This document shows, one piece after another, positions 43,740 through 52,943 of a stretch of 64,000 nt of DNA (its first letter is position 1; each line of letters starts with the position of its first letter). The notes beneath the pieces were generated by a model that did no database searches, was not told the DNA's origin, and saw nothing but the letters and a program-made list of their open reading frames with translations. Origin of the DNA: Maridesulfovibrio sp. (lineage in GTDB: Bacteria > Desulfobacterota > Desulfovibrionia > Desulfovibrionales > Desulfovibrionaceae); NCBI RefSeq assembly GCF_963666665.1, contig NZ_OY762999.1, forward strand, positions 2,423,501-2,487,500, given 5' to 3'. The position numbers and the translations under genes were made by a program.

Positions 43740-44540
43740 CTACAAATATAACTCCGGCTCCTTAGGTTCAGCAAATAACTTACTCAACCTAAACCGGGCA
43801 TCTTTTACCGGACCGTCTTTCATTGTCCGGGCCTGATTGGGACATTTCTTGAGACAGGCACAGCAGGTGATACATTTGACTATATCGATTACTGAACTAT
43901 CCTCGGCATCGACAGCACCTGTGGGGCAAATTTCAGCACATATCCCGCATTGTACGCAGGAGTCATCTACTGCAATAAAGTCCACATCCCACAATTCCGT
44001 GCTGCCGCGATAAGGGAATTCACCGGGAAGATCATTCACGCATGACTCTGCAAGGTCAGTTATTGAATCCAGTTTTTCCCGAATCTTAGAACCGAACATT
44101 TCGGCGTGGCTTAAATCTCTATTATCAGGACGGCCCTGTGCTGTTGGAATTTCGGCATTTGAGAAAGAATGCTCCCCGATATATGCCGCACAAGCTACAG
44201 GCATAGCACCCTGCCTTTGCAGCAGATCCTTCAACTCAAGCAGGGCATCTTCATAAACGCGGTTTCCATAGACAACCACGCAAACCACCGGACTGCCGGC
44301 AGCCTGAATTTTATCGAACCATTCCTGCAACAATCCCGGAACCCTGCCCATATACACAGGCACACCAACCACAATCAATTCATCTTCTGAAAATTCCAGC
44401 TGACGCAACCTTGCTTCCGGCTTGGTTATATCAATCAGCTCAACTTCTTTAACACCAATCCCCCGTGCAACAGCCCGTAAAACCCGCTCAGTGGTTCCTG
44501 TAGGAGAAAAATATATTAATTTTATAGACTTAATATTCAT
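43740..44540 (-). CDS. EFR1-family flavodoxin/ferredoxin protein
   Basis: 266 residues. N-terminal flavodoxin-like domain (KLIYFSPTGTTERVLRAVARG, VGVPVYMGRVPGLL) and a C-terminal 2[4Fe-4S] ferredoxin (CVQCGICAEICP and CITCCACLKKCP). Proteins of this type are common in anaerobes and probably pass electrons between ferredoxins and unknown partners. It is divergent from a TetR gene with a palindrome between them, so TetR control is likely. The molybdoenzyme gene lies 167 bp downstream on the same strand, perhaps in the same transcript. Confidence 0.88.
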   Translation of the reverse strand: MNIKSIKLIYFSPTGTTERVLRAVARGIGVKEVELIDITKPEARLRQLEFSEDELIVVGVPVYMGRVPGLLQEWFDKIQAAGSPVVCVVVYGNRVYEDALLELKDLLQRQGAMPVACAAYIGEHSFSNAEIPTAQGRPDNRDLSHAEMFGSKIREKLDSITDLAESCVNDLPGEFPYRGSTELWDVDFIAVDDSCVQCGICAEICPTGAVDAEDSSVIDIVKCITCCACLKKCPNQARTMKDGPVKDARFRLSKLFAEPKEPELYL

Positions 44541-44594
44541 TAAAGCACTCCGCGTTTAATTATGATTTTAGTTTTAATCTCTCTCTTAATTTAA

Positions 44595-44607
44595 TTACGA
44601 TACGTAA
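44595..44607. promoter_or_regulatory. Palindromic candidate TetR operator
   Basis: TTACGATACGTAA, 5-bp arms around ATA, in the 136-bp spacer between the divergent EFR1 and TetR genes. Confidence 0.5.
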
Positions 44608-44676
44608 CGAAAATAAACTTGTCAATACACTCAAAGCATGGCACAAGACAGCATCAGCTAAAACAAGGTGAAATAT

Positions 44677-45264
44677 ATGACTAAGACTAAAGCCGGGCGC
44701 CCAAGAAGTGAAAAGGCACAACAGGCCGTATTGAACGCGACTTATAAGTTGCTGAATGAACATGGCGGAAAAAAACTTACAATCGAAGCAATTGCCAGAG
44801 AAGCCGGGGTAGGCAAACCGACAATCTACCGCTGGTGGGCTTCACTGGCCGATATTGTTCTCGAAGCGGTTCTAAGTCAGGCGGACCTTAAAATACCTGT
44901 TCCACCCTACGAATCGTTAAAAACGACCCTGCGCCAGTTTCTCCGAAGCTCCATGAAATCGATCAATGAAGGGGACGGAAGCAACCTTCGGTACCTGATG
45001 TCCTTAGCGCAGCAAGATGAGTCATTCAGAGACAGATTCAGGGGAAATTTCGTGGCAAAGCGTCAGGAAATTCTAAGATCCATTCTTGAGCAGGCATCTG
45101 AAGCAGGTGAGATTTCTTTAACTCAAGATTTGGACATACTTGTTGACCTAATATTCGGGTCCATGTGGTATCGGCTACTGATCGGACATGGAGCGATAGA
45201 TGAAGCATTTGCAGACGAACTTACTGAGATAATCATTAAACTCGGAAAGCATGGAGATATATAG
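44677..45264 (+). CDS. TetR/AcrR-family regulator
   Basis: 195 residues from the ATG at 44677, preferred to a GTG three codons upstream because AAGG lies 8 bases before it. The HTH is LTIEAIAREAGVGKPTIYRWW (about residues 32-52). The C-terminal ligand domain is not assigned to a ligand class. It is divergent from the EFR1 gene, so the palindrome at 44595 is probably its operator and the EFR1/molybdoenzyme genes its targets. Confidence 0.88.
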   Translation: MTKTKAGRPRSEKAQQAVLNATYKLLNEHGGKKLTIEAIAREAGVGKPTIYRWWASLADIVLEAVLSQADLKIPVPPYESLKTTLRQFLRSSMKSINEGDGSNLRYLMSLAQQDESFRDRFRGNFVAKRQEILRSILEQASEAGEISLTQDLDILVDLIFGSMWYRLLIGHGAIDEAFADELTEIIIKLGKHGDI

Positions 45265-45323
45265 GGAGAGCTGAGATTAGTAGAAGTACACAAAGCTAAA
45301 TATTTTAAGATAGAACCCGCAAA

Positions 45324-46217
45324 CTATTTCTCAACCAGAACATTAGCTTGCGTTTCTGCAAATTCCGCCTTTGCTGCTTTCTTCATGTCCTTGCTGCCTT
45401 TAAGCATAGTAAGACCGCGTGTCTTCACTCCAAGATCATTGATATTATTATCAATAACCAAAAGTTCTCCGGACCTCTGTCCCTGATAGCTTTGCATTGG
45501 ACTGGTAGAGGTATAGAGAATGAGTTTCTCTTTACCCAACGGAGGCGTTATCTGGAGAGTGAACGAATCACCCTGCCCGGGAATTTCATAAATAACACCG
45601 CCTTTGTAGTAAGCTGAACGGTTGGATGGTGTTACCTCGATAAGATTTCCTTCAGCATCTTCATATACTGCATGGGCATAGAAAGGCTTATTGCCCCGGA
45701 AATAAAATTTCATAAAATCGCCCAGCTTGTATGTATCCTTATCGGTCCAGAGTTCAACGGTTAAAGGCGCGCGGGGATTATTAATGGCTTGTTGATGAAT
45801 GCTCTGAACAGCATTCGATTCAGCAGGTATTATCTCGGCTTTAATCTTAATTTTGTAACACTGGTCAAGATACCCACTCTTGTCCTTTGACTGAAGCCAG
45901 CCCTTCTCAAGTTCTTCAAGCACCTTGACTGTAGCCCGCGAATAGACATCAATAAGGTCCTTGCTGACTTTACCTTTATCAACACTGGTCTCCCGTGAAA
46001 CATAAGTGCTGACCCGTTCGCTAGCACTTCTCTTGGCATCATCCAAAGCTAATTTGCGCACTTGAGTGCGGGTACGGTCAAGTCCGAGACAGGCCATGCC
46101 TTCGGCTTCTATGAGTACGGAAGACTTGGAGATCTGTTTCTCGCCGTCAGCCAGAACCGGAACAGTCAGACATAAACTTATGAAACCAAGTAGGAAAAGC
46201 TGGATAGTTTTTTTCAT
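45324..46217 (-). CDS. DUF4384 protein, exported
   Basis: 297 residues with a signal peptide (about 1-23, ending VLA). The C-terminal half has the DUF4384 pattern: APLTVELWTDKDTYKLGDF, then YAHAVYEDAEGNLIEVTP. The N-terminal half contains a repeat-rich region similar in style to the LPP20-like protein encoded next to it (LDDAKRSASERVSTYV). DUF4384 is thought to bind or act on cell-envelope components. It is 18 bp downstream of the LPP20-like gene, in one operon. Function in the cell is not known. Confidence 0.82.
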   Translation of the reverse strand: MKKTIQLFLLGFISLCLTVPVLADGEKQISKSSVLIEAEGMACLGLDRTRTQVRKLALDDAKRSASERVSTYVSRETSVDKGKVSKDLIDVYSRATVKVLEELEKGWLQSKDKSGYLDQCYKIKIKAEIIPAESNAVQSIHQQAINNPRAPLTVELWTDKDTYKLGDFMKFYFRGNKPFYAHAVYEDAEGNLIEVTPSNRSAYYKGGVIYEIPGQGDSFTLQITPPLGKEKLILYTSTSPMQSYQGQRSGELLVIDNNINDLGVKTRGLTMLKGSKDMKKAAKAEFAETQANVLVEK

Positions 46218-46235
46218 GAAGACTTTCCTCCTACA

Positions 46236-46685
46236 TTACTTTTCAATCAGATCTTCAACCAAATCACCCAGCCCACCTGTCCTAAGGGGCAACCGTAAAC
46301 AGACTTCGGCATTACCGGTGGCAGGATTGTATTGTTCCCCGCAGAGGGGAAAAAACTTAATAAACCCCTTGGCCTTGGTTTGGATGATATCCCCTTGAAC
46401 TTTGCCTTCTTTGACAAGCGTATTTCGCTCAACTTCAATCCCTTCCACAATCTCAACCAGACGCGCCTGTGCCACCGAACGTGCAGCGAGCAGAGCCATG
46501 GATTTGGACTCTCCATTTCCGCGCCCGACTACCTGAAAATACCCTTTATCGAACGCCTCCTTCTTATCGGAGACCTCTGTGTAGCTGGTGCTGAACTCGG
46601 GGGCTGTTGAATCGACATTTTTTTTACAGGCAGGAAGAGTCGCAATCAGTAATAAGGCTATAATAAAACTATGGAAGCACTTCAT
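46236..46685 (-). CDS. LPP20-like lipoprotein
   Basis: 149 residues. A lipoprotein signal peptide with lipobox LPAC (Cys20) sends it to a membrane. The body (GYFQVVGRGNGESKSMALLAARSVAQARLVEIVEG) is the LPP20 domain, in which alanine-rich helices pack against a sheet. Together with the DUF4384 gene it forms an envelope operon of unknown role; such pairs recur in Deltaproteobacteria. Confidence 0.85.
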   Translation of the reverse strand: MKCFHSFIIALLLIATLPACKKNVDSTAPEFSTSYTEVSDKKEAFDKGYFQVVGRGNGESKSMALLAARSVAQARLVEIVEGIEVERNTLVKEGKVQGDIIQTKAKGFIKFFPLCGEQYNPATGNAEVCLRLPLRTGGLGDLVEDLIEK

Positions 46686-46865
46686 GAATTATCCTTTTGT
46701 AGGAATAATATCAACGGTCAAATAACCGCATACTCCTGACAATACATCAAAATTTAACCTACTATCAAGGCGCGATAAACACTAAATCGATAACACCAAG
46801 TCTCTCGACTTTTCATAACTGCAGCTTTCATTTACATATTATTGTTTACCCATGCTTTTTACCTC

Positions 46866-47279
46866 TCACCCATGTTCATCATGCGGAATGGTGTCGAAGG
46901 AAGGAATCTTTTCCAATTGGGCATCCCAATTAGCCTTTGATGCAACATAGATATGTCCATCAGGGCTGATCGGAACATCACAATCGAGGCTTCCCGCCGG
47001 AACAACGAGCAAGGTCCCTTCCATTTGAATATTTGGAAGGGCGGACCCGCAATGGATACAAAAGCTTTTTATGTGGCCTTCCAAATCAAAGGTCCTCACG
47101 TATTCTTCACCTTGCAACCATCTTAACTCGGCTTCAGACGAAAACAAATTTGCAGCATGTGCAGAACCTGAATCCTTCCTACACCGTTCGCAATGGCACA
47201 GGTAGAAATTATTAAAAGAACCTTCAACCTCAAAAACAACTTCACCACATAGGCATGACCCTGTATATGTCATAATCAT
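46866..47279 (-). CDS. GFA-family zinc protein
   Basis: 137 residues. The zinc ligands are CLCGEV near the N-terminus, CHCERCRKDSGSAHAANLF (residues about 29-47) and CIHCGSALP (about 96-104): the signature of GFA/Mss4-like glutathione-dependent formaldehyde-activating proteins. Many members bind zinc but have no proven enzyme activity. AAGGAAGGG lies at the first ATG; a second ATG two codons later is possible. It is monocistronic, with no helpful neighbours. Confidence 0.85.
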   Translation of the reverse strand: MIMTYTGSCLCGEVVFEVEGSFNNFYLCHCERCRKDSGSAHAANLFSSEAELRWLQGEEYVRTFDLEGHIKSFCIHCGSALPNIQMEGTLLVVPAGSLDCDVPISPDGHIYVASKANWDAQLEKIPSFDTIPHDEHG

Positions 47280-47491
47280 CCCTTCCTTTAACTTATTCCT
47301 GTTTATTGATTATTGGGTCGGGGAAATTATTCATATCACCCATCACACTTAACCATCCACTGTTCTTTCCATGCTTTTTGGCTTGTTGCTTACTGTTCAA
47401 TATTTTGTGTAAATAAACTGAAGTTAACTGATTAGTTTGTTTCCTTTGAGTAAAACACCCTCACTTTAATAAATTAACTTCCTAATATTTT

Positions 47492-48154
47492 ATGAAAACA
47501 ATTATCTTAATTCCACCATCCGAAGGTAAAGCTGAGGGTGGACACAATGAGCCTTTAAAGGCTGTATCAGGTATTACCGCTGACTTAATTGAAGCGATTA
47601 AAGAAGCTGATCCCAAAAAATTGTATGGGCTTAAGGAAAAAGCACTCGAAAAAGCAATTACCGTAAATAAAGAAATCTTAAGCTCAAGAACAATGCCGGC
47701 AATGGAACGCTACACAGGTGTTGTTTACGACGCTATTGAGTATAAAACTTTAAAGAATAAATCTGACTTTGATCAAAAAGTGTTAATTGTCTCAGGATTA
47801 TTCGGTCTTGTCAGGCCTACTGATTTAATTCCTAATTATCGTTTGAAGATTGATAAATTAAAGGCAGCCAAGTTATGGTTGAACTCCAATTCCGAACAAT
47901 TAAAAGATAAATTTATTATTGATTTACTACCGCAAGCACACAAGAAAACTGTTAAGTATGACAATGGAATTGAGGTTGAATTTGTCCTGAAGAAAGCAGG
48001 AAAAAAGATGCCGGCAGGTCATCAGGGCAAACACATCAAAGGTCGTTTTGTCAGGTGGCTTATTGAAAATAATATCACCGACCAAAAGCATTTTAGTGAT
48101 TTTACGGAAGAAGGCTATAAGTGGACCGGTGATGTTTTCTTGAAGGAAATTTAA
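47492..48154 (+). CDS. yaaA: YaaA/DUF328 family protein
   Basis: 220 residues, shorter than E. coli YaaA (about 258). The start TIILIPPSEGKAEGG and the central block MERYTGVVYDAIEYKTL, LIVSGLFGLVRPTDLIPNYR are the family signature. YaaA is linked to peroxide stress and binding of DNA; the mechanism is not settled. AT-rich and lysine-rich compared with its neighbours, which may point to transfer. No ribosome binding site beyond a weak purine run is visible before the ATG. Confidence 0.85.
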   Translation: MKTIILIPPSEGKAEGGHNEPLKAVSGITADLIEAIKEADPKKLYGLKEKALEKAITVNKEILSSRTMPAMERYTGVVYDAIEYKTLKNKSDFDQKVLIVSGLFGLVRPTDLIPNYRLKIDKLKAAKLWLNSNSEQLKDKFIIDLLPQAHKKTVKYDNGIEVEFVLKKAGKKMPAGHQGKHIKGRFVRWLIENNITDQKHFSDFTEEGYKWTGDVFLKEI

Positions 48155-48195
48155 TTCATTTCTAAAACGTACCAACGCCATAAGCGACACTTTTA

Positions 48196-48846
48196 TTAAC
48201 TGCCATCTGGCAGCTTTGACTTTTTATCGACACTCCTCTGGTAGTTTACTAACTCTTCCAAAACACTCTCTCCCCAATCACCGGCCTCACCAATCACCAG
48301 ACTATAAAATTCTTGGGAGTATTTTTGTAGAATCTCAAACCCCTCTCCTACCTCTTTGGAAGAGCATTCTCCGGCACTGACTCTCGATTTATAAAAAAGC
48401 CAATCCAATCGAGTCGACACAACGAGCTGCTCCAACTTGAACTGGGTGGTTGCATATCGTACATGTCCGCTCGTTCCGCCGAAAAGAGTATTCGCACCCA
48501 AAAAACTAGCTGCTGCAACGAGAAACACATAACCAAGCTTTCCATTAGGATCAAAACTGAACTGATGGTCAGAAAGAAACGGCAAAACAACTCCAACAAA
48601 GCCTGCCGCCCAACCTAGACTGCGAAAAACAATAGATAGGAGAGCCTGCCGCTTCCTTCGCCCGTAATAATACTGGAGTTTCTCCTCTGCCAAAGCATCC
48701 AATGCATTGAATACTAACGAAAGAGACTCAATTTCATCACCCTTAACCCACTTAATGCGCTTTAACTCATCCCTAAAAGAATTTAACTTTTTAATGCCCT
48801 CAGATTCATGATTACCAAGCAAATAAGTCATATCAACCCAACCCAT
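48196..48846 (-). CDS. SLATT-type two-helix membrane protein
   Basis: 216 residues. Two membrane helices, about 76-92 (SLGWAAGFVGVVLPFL) and 103-121 (YVFLVAAASFLGANTLF), are separated by a short loop and flanked by helices with charged residues, the layout of SLATT domains. These are predicted pore-forming effectors of nucleotide-signal defence systems. No SMODS nucleotidyltransferase or SLOG sensor is encoded next to it, so it stands alone here. The assignment is by layout, not by strong sequence identity. The start could also be the ATG five codons later. Confidence 0.6.
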   Translation of the reverse strand: MGWVDMTYLLGNHESEGIKKLNSFRDELKRIKWVKGDEIESLSLVFNALDALAEEKLQYYYGRRKRQALLSIVFRSLGWAAGFVGVVLPFLSDHQFSFDPNGKLGYVFLVAAASFLGANTLFGGTSGHVRYATTQFKLEQLVVSTRLDWLFYKSRVSAGECSSKEVGEGFEILQKYSQEFYSLVIGEAGDWGESVLEELVNYQRSVDKKSKLPDGS

Positions 48847-48993
48847 TATAGTTAACTTACCCAGTCAGCTAAGCTCGTTCCTTTCGTCTCTACACACAAG
48901 AATATAAATCAATTCGCAAGAACCACAAAAAAGAAATTACAATTCTGTTGCGATTCGGCTGGTTCATGACTCTATGTAAAATCAATCACCCTC

Positions 48994-49034
48994 TTGACAT
49001 AGTTTTAATACACTTGTATTAATACATTTGTATT
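48994..49034 (+). promoter_or_regulatory. Sigma70-type promoter overlapped by two tandem palindromes
   Basis: TTGACA (48994-48999), 17 bp, TATTAA (49017-49022). AATACACTTGTATT (49007-49020) and AATACATTTGTATT (49021-49034) are adjacent 6-2-6 palindromes covering the -10 box: a classic repressor operator. The TetR gene at 50217 in the same transcript is the natural repressor. Confidence 0.75.
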
Positions 49035-49115
49035 AAATGGAGTCATGAGCAATGATTGATTACTCTTTTAATAACTTTTATGATGCAAGGGGCTGTCTTT
49101 GCGGAAGGAGGAAAG

Positions 49116-50186
49116 ATGCTCAAAACAGTTGAACTTCAAGGTAACTACTACGAAATCGGCAAGGGATGGGGAGAAGTGTTCAGACAGGAAATGAACCGAA
49201 TCATCATGTCAGAACTCGGTCTAATTGCTGCTTACTACGGCATCGATAACGCGACCGTAATAGAACTCGGTAAAAAATATCTTCCTGCTGCTCAAAAATA
49301 TGATCCCGAATTTATAGAAGTGCTGCATGGATTTTCTGAAGGTGCAGGAGTTAGTTTTGATACTATTTTTGCTATTCGATCAGTTTTCGATATTCTCTGT
49401 TCTGGGCCTCCGCGCCAAGGCATGTGCACTTCATTAGCTGTTGGCGCTTCTGCCTCTCAGAATGGACAGGTCATTATCGGACAAAATATAGACTGGCATC
49501 CGGAACTCCCTATGGCTCTTTTGAAGATAAGCTGGCCCAATGGAGTAAAACAACTTGCTCTATCAATGAGCGGGGTCTGGGAATACACGCTTTCTGCTTA
49601 CGCTGAATCATCCCCATTTGCCATTATGTCCACTTTGACCGTTACTCCCGACACAAATCCCGACATACCTGTACCGATCAGCTTCATTATGAACAAAGCG
49701 TCTCGCCAAAAACGGTTGGAGAACGCTCTAGAAGTCTTTACAAACGCAACCTCCATCATGCCCAGCTATCTACTGGCAAATGGTGCAGGAAAAATGATCG
49801 GGATTGAACTTGGACTCCATAGCCATGAACTGCTCTATCCCGAATCTGATGTTCTTATACACGCCAATCATAACATTTCAGAACGATTCGCAGCGAGGGA
49901 TGCATTCCTTCAATTTGTACCTGATTCGCCATTTAGATATGATCGTATGAAAAAACTCGTTGCCCAGAACCATGGTAAAATTACACCCAAGCACGTCATG
50001 ACATTCCTGGCTGATCACGAAAACTATCCGAAGGGAATATGCAGTCATGTTGACCCGGAATCCCAGTTACCACCATCGGCTACGGTTGCCTCGGTTGTGA
50101 TCATCCCAGAAGAAGCTGCAATGTACATAGCAGTTGGAAATCCATGTGAAAATGAGTATGAACGATATCACCTCAAAACGGATTAA
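49116..50186 (+). CDS. C45-family peptidase / acyltransferase-like Ntn hydrolase
   Basis: 356 residues from the ATG at 49116, which has AAGGAGG just upstream. The nucleophile is Cys in GMCTSLAVGASAS, preceded by SVFDIL and followed by GQNIDWHPEL, typical of the acyl-coenzyme A:6-aminopenicillanate acyltransferase (AAT/NAAA-like) family, which processes itself before that Cys and cleaves amides. Upstream in-frame sequence (LLITFMMQGAVFAEGG, reachable from a TTG at 49056) looks like a signal peptide, so a longer secreted form is possible. It is controlled by the palindromic operator and co-transcribed with its TetR gene. The substrate is unknown. Confidence 0.82.
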   Translation: MLKTVELQGNYYEIGKGWGEVFRQEMNRIIMSELGLIAAYYGIDNATVIELGKKYLPAAQKYDPEFIEVLHGFSEGAGVSFDTIFAIRSVFDILCSGPPRQGMCTSLAVGASASQNGQVIIGQNIDWHPELPMALLKISWPNGVKQLALSMSGVWEYTLSAYAESSPFAIMSTLTVTPDTNPDIPVPISFIMNKASRQKRLENALEVFTNATSIMPSYLLANGAGKMIGIELGLHSHELLYPESDVLIHANHNISERFAARDAFLQFVPDSPFRYDRMKKLVAQNHGKITPKHVMTFLADHENYPKGICSHVDPESQLPPSATVASVVIIPEEAAMYIAVGNPCENEYERYHLKTD

Positions 50187-50216
50187 ACCGATTGGGCAAA
50201 ACTAAAAATATTCACC

Positions 50217-50849
50217 ATGGGCAACGATACAAAAAACAATATCCTAATGGCCGCAATCAAAGAGTTTGCAGAACACGGTTATCAGGCGGCAACTGTGCGT
50301 AGAATTGTGGAACAGGCCGGAGCTAAGAACCTCAATGCCGTGGTTTATTACTTCGACAGCAAGGAAGGACTATATAAAGCGGTATTAGAATTCATGTTCC
50401 AGGAAGCGGAGAAGTTTAAGGGAAAAAGCAACATTGCCACATTTGAATCTCTCCCCATCGAGGAAAGACTGGCCTCAATGATTCGCTTTTACTGCAAAGC
50501 CTACTACTCCGTAGAAACTGATCTTGACCGGGATTTATATAGCATCTTCACCAACGAGGCACGCAATCCATCGCCTTACTTCAATGATATTGTTTCCCGA
50601 TACCTAAAACCAAGCCGCGACTATATGTGCTCCCTTTTAAAGGAGTACCTCGGGCCTGATACGACGGATAATGTTGTCAGAAATTGTGAATACAGTATTA
50701 CCGCCCAAATCCTCTACGGGGTTCTTGGCTGGTCCATTATTAGCGGAACTGTGCCGGGACAAAAACCATTTGGGGAGCGCGTGGATGAACTGGCGGAGCA
50801 CGTGACTAATTTTTCCTTAGCAGCACTATCCGCCTTTAAAAAATCTTAA
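50217..50849 (+). CDS. TetR-family regulator, CerR/YbiH-like C-terminus
   Basis: 210 residues. HTH at about 8-52 (NNILMAAIKEFAEHGYQAAT, RRIVEQAGAKNLNAVVYYF); the insertion KNLNAVVYYF is typical of the YbiH/CerR subgroup. The C-terminal half is the corresponding ligand-binding domain. Only 30 bp separate it from the C45 peptidase, so it is in the same operon and probably represses the promoter at 48994 through the two palindromes. The inducer could be a substrate of the peptidase. Confidence 0.87.
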   Translation: MGNDTKNNILMAAIKEFAEHGYQAATVRRIVEQAGAKNLNAVVYYFDSKEGLYKAVLEFMFQEAEKFKGKSNIATFESLPIEERLASMIRFYCKAYYSVETDLDRDLYSIFTNEARNPSPYFNDIVSRYLKPSRDYMCSLLKEYLGPDTTDNVVRNCEYSITAQILYGVLGWSIISGTVPGQKPFGERVDELAEHVTNFSLAALSAFKKS

Positions 50850-51185
50850 AACCGGCAATAGTTTTCGCCGCAGATGGGCGTGCTGTATATTCTGGTCCCG
50901 GTTTATACATCTCGGCAAATGCCATTTTTCTCGTATGCGTACCACCTCCCCCCCCCTAACTTCTATCTTCAGAATCGTCTCTGCAAAGCCTTTTCCCAAA
51001 AGCATCAATATCCGAATCCAACAATTATGTTTGCGTTAAAATATGTGTTAGAATATTTTTATCATAGTGTTGTTGTGATATTATTAGTGGGTTACAAATA
51101 ACTTTACTGAATCATTTAAGCATGTGCTTTGGACCCTTACAACAAGTGTCCTACTCAGGAAAACTCTTAATTCTGTGAGGTTTAC
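50850..51185. other. Spacer before the amidohydrolase gene
   Basis: 336 bp without a gene. There is a short GCC-rich stem at 50860-50885 and AT-rich sequence near 51030-51100 that probably contains the amidohydrolase promoter. I see no repeats or clear operators. Confidence 0.4.
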
Positions 51186-52796
51186 ATGAGTGATCAAACA
51201 GTATCGAAGCTTTTCGTCAATGGCCGGATTTATCAAGACGCGGTTCGTAGGGTGAACAACCTTCTTGTGGAAGATGACCTTGTCGTTGCCGTGGATGTGG
51301 ATCCTTCCAATCATACTGATGCGGAAGTCATAGATTTAGACGGTAACGCCCTTTATCCCGGTTTTTGCGACAGTCACGTCCATTTGGTGGAGTCTGCTCT
51401 CATGTTCAGTGGTGGAGACCTGCGTGGTGATAATAACGCTGAATCGATTGTCCAAGCGGTGAAAACAGCCATATCCAAACATTCCGATGAAGATCCTTTT
51501 TTTGCCGGAGGATTTTCATTGGACAACTATGACTCATGGTCCTTGGATGATCTTGCCGCACTCGACGCTGTTACCGGTGACCGAATCGTTCTTTTAAGTG
51601 ACGACCTCGGCCATAATCTTATTATAAATTCTGCCGCCATAAATGCAGCGGACCTTTCCAAGCACTTGGATGATGTTCCGTCAGGAGGAAAAGTCGTTGT
51701 CGAAAATGGCAAGCCAACTGGTATGTTGCGTGAAGAAGCCATGACCTTGGCTGGAAATCCCCTTCTCCCCCGTTTCACAGATGCGTCGATTCAACCGGGG
51801 ACACAATACTACATGAATTTATGGGCTCAGATGGGCTATACGGGAATCGTAGACCTTATGGGTGCGCCCATCGGCCGTATCATGCATGCTGATATGTGCC
51901 GGAAAATGGAAAGCAATGGCCTTCTGCCCCTTCGCGTCAATTATAACTACACCTTCTTCGGCCTTGATGACCTTGAAGGCGGTCTTAAGGAAATGGGCAA
52001 GGACACGGATTTGGTGAGATTCATTGGAAACAAGCTCTTTGTTGACGGGGCCTACGCCGGAGGAGAGGCATGGACAACCTGGGAGAATAAACAAGGTAAC
52101 CATGGCTTGCATACGGTCACAGCTGGCGATTCCATGGGCAAAAACCAGAACATTTATCGCATAGTCGCCCGGCTGGAGGAAGTCGGCCTCAATTGCCATT
52201 ACCATATTCAGGGTGACGAGGCCCTGAATGTTACTTTGGATGCGCTGGAAGCAGCGGCGGCCAAGAAGGGCGGACTTAGCTGTGTGCATACGCTGATTCA
52301 TCTGGCCTTTCCCCGCCCTGACCAATTACAGCGCATCAACAAGCTCAATAACAAAGTCGTCTCTACGGTCCAACCGGGATTCTGGAAGGCCGAGGCCGGA
52401 CTTGACAGGTATTATGGCAAGGCAAATGACGCGTCATATCCTATTAAGGAATTGATGGAAGCCGGCATAAGTACTGGTATGAGCACCGATTTTGGAGTCT
52501 CTCCTCTGGAGTTGAGCGCTCCCACAACAATTATGAACATCTCCATGCTGGGCGAAGGAGCGGCGCGTACACCGCTGACCATGCAGGACGTCATTAGAGG
52601 GCTGACACAGGGAAGCGCCGCAACAACTGGACACAACGATGTGGGCGCACTTTATCCGGGCATGAAAGCCGACATGGTGCGCTTTGAGCGAGATCTATAC
52701 GATGAAAAGCCGGAGAATCTGGCAACGAATCCTCCGAAAGTTCTGGAGACGTGGATAAGTGGGAAAAAAGTTGTAATACATGAGACTCCTAAATAA
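51186..52796 (+). CDS. Amidohydrolase family protein (YtcJ-like)
   Basis: 536 residues; TGTGAGG before the ATG. Metal site start PGFCDSHVHLVES, later HYHIQGDEALNVTLDALE, an Asp in STDFGVSPLE, and the C-terminal composite-domain block GALYPGMKADMVRFERD. This is the YtcJ branch of the metal-dependent amidohydrolases (amidohydrolase_3), which hydrolyse C-N bonds of unknown substrates. Intact. It is monocistronic; the terminator of tRNA-Ala copy 2 lies just downstream on the opposite strand. Confidence 0.88.
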   Translation: MSDQTVSKLFVNGRIYQDAVRRVNNLLVEDDLVVAVDVDPSNHTDAEVIDLDGNALYPGFCDSHVHLVESALMFSGGDLRGDNNAESIVQAVKTAISKHSDEDPFFAGGFSLDNYDSWSLDDLAALDAVTGDRIVLLSDDLGHNLIINSAAINAADLSKHLDDVPSGGKVVVENGKPTGMLREEAMTLAGNPLLPRFTDASIQPGTQYYMNLWAQMGYTGIVDLMGAPIGRIMHADMCRKMESNGLLPLRVNYNYTFFGLDDLEGGLKEMGKDTDLVRFIGNKLFVDGAYAGGEAWTTWENKQGNHGLHTVTAGDSMGKNQNIYRIVARLEEVGLNCHYHIQGDEALNVTLDALEAAAAKKGGLSCVHTLIHLAFPRPDQLQRINKLNNKVVSTVQPGFWKAEAGLDRYYGKANDASYPIKELMEAGISTGMSTDFGVSPLELSAPTTIMNISMLGEGAARTPLTMQDVIRGLTQGSAATTGHNDVGALYPGMKADMVRFERDLYDEKPENLATNPPKVLETWISGKKVVIHETPK

Positions 52797-52824
52797 ACGA
52801 AGGCTCTACCTCAAATAAAGCCAC

Positions 52825-52859
52825 AAAAAAAGGACTTACGATTTTCATCGTAAGTCCTT
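52825..52859 (-). terminator. Terminator of tRNA-Ala copy 2
   Basis: AAGGACTTACGAT pairs with ATCGTAAGTCCTT, with a T run on the minus strand. Same hairpin as after tRNA copy 1 with compensated changes at the loop end. Confidence 0.88.
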
Positions 52860-52867
52860 GAAATATC

Positions 52868-52943
<76 letters not shown>

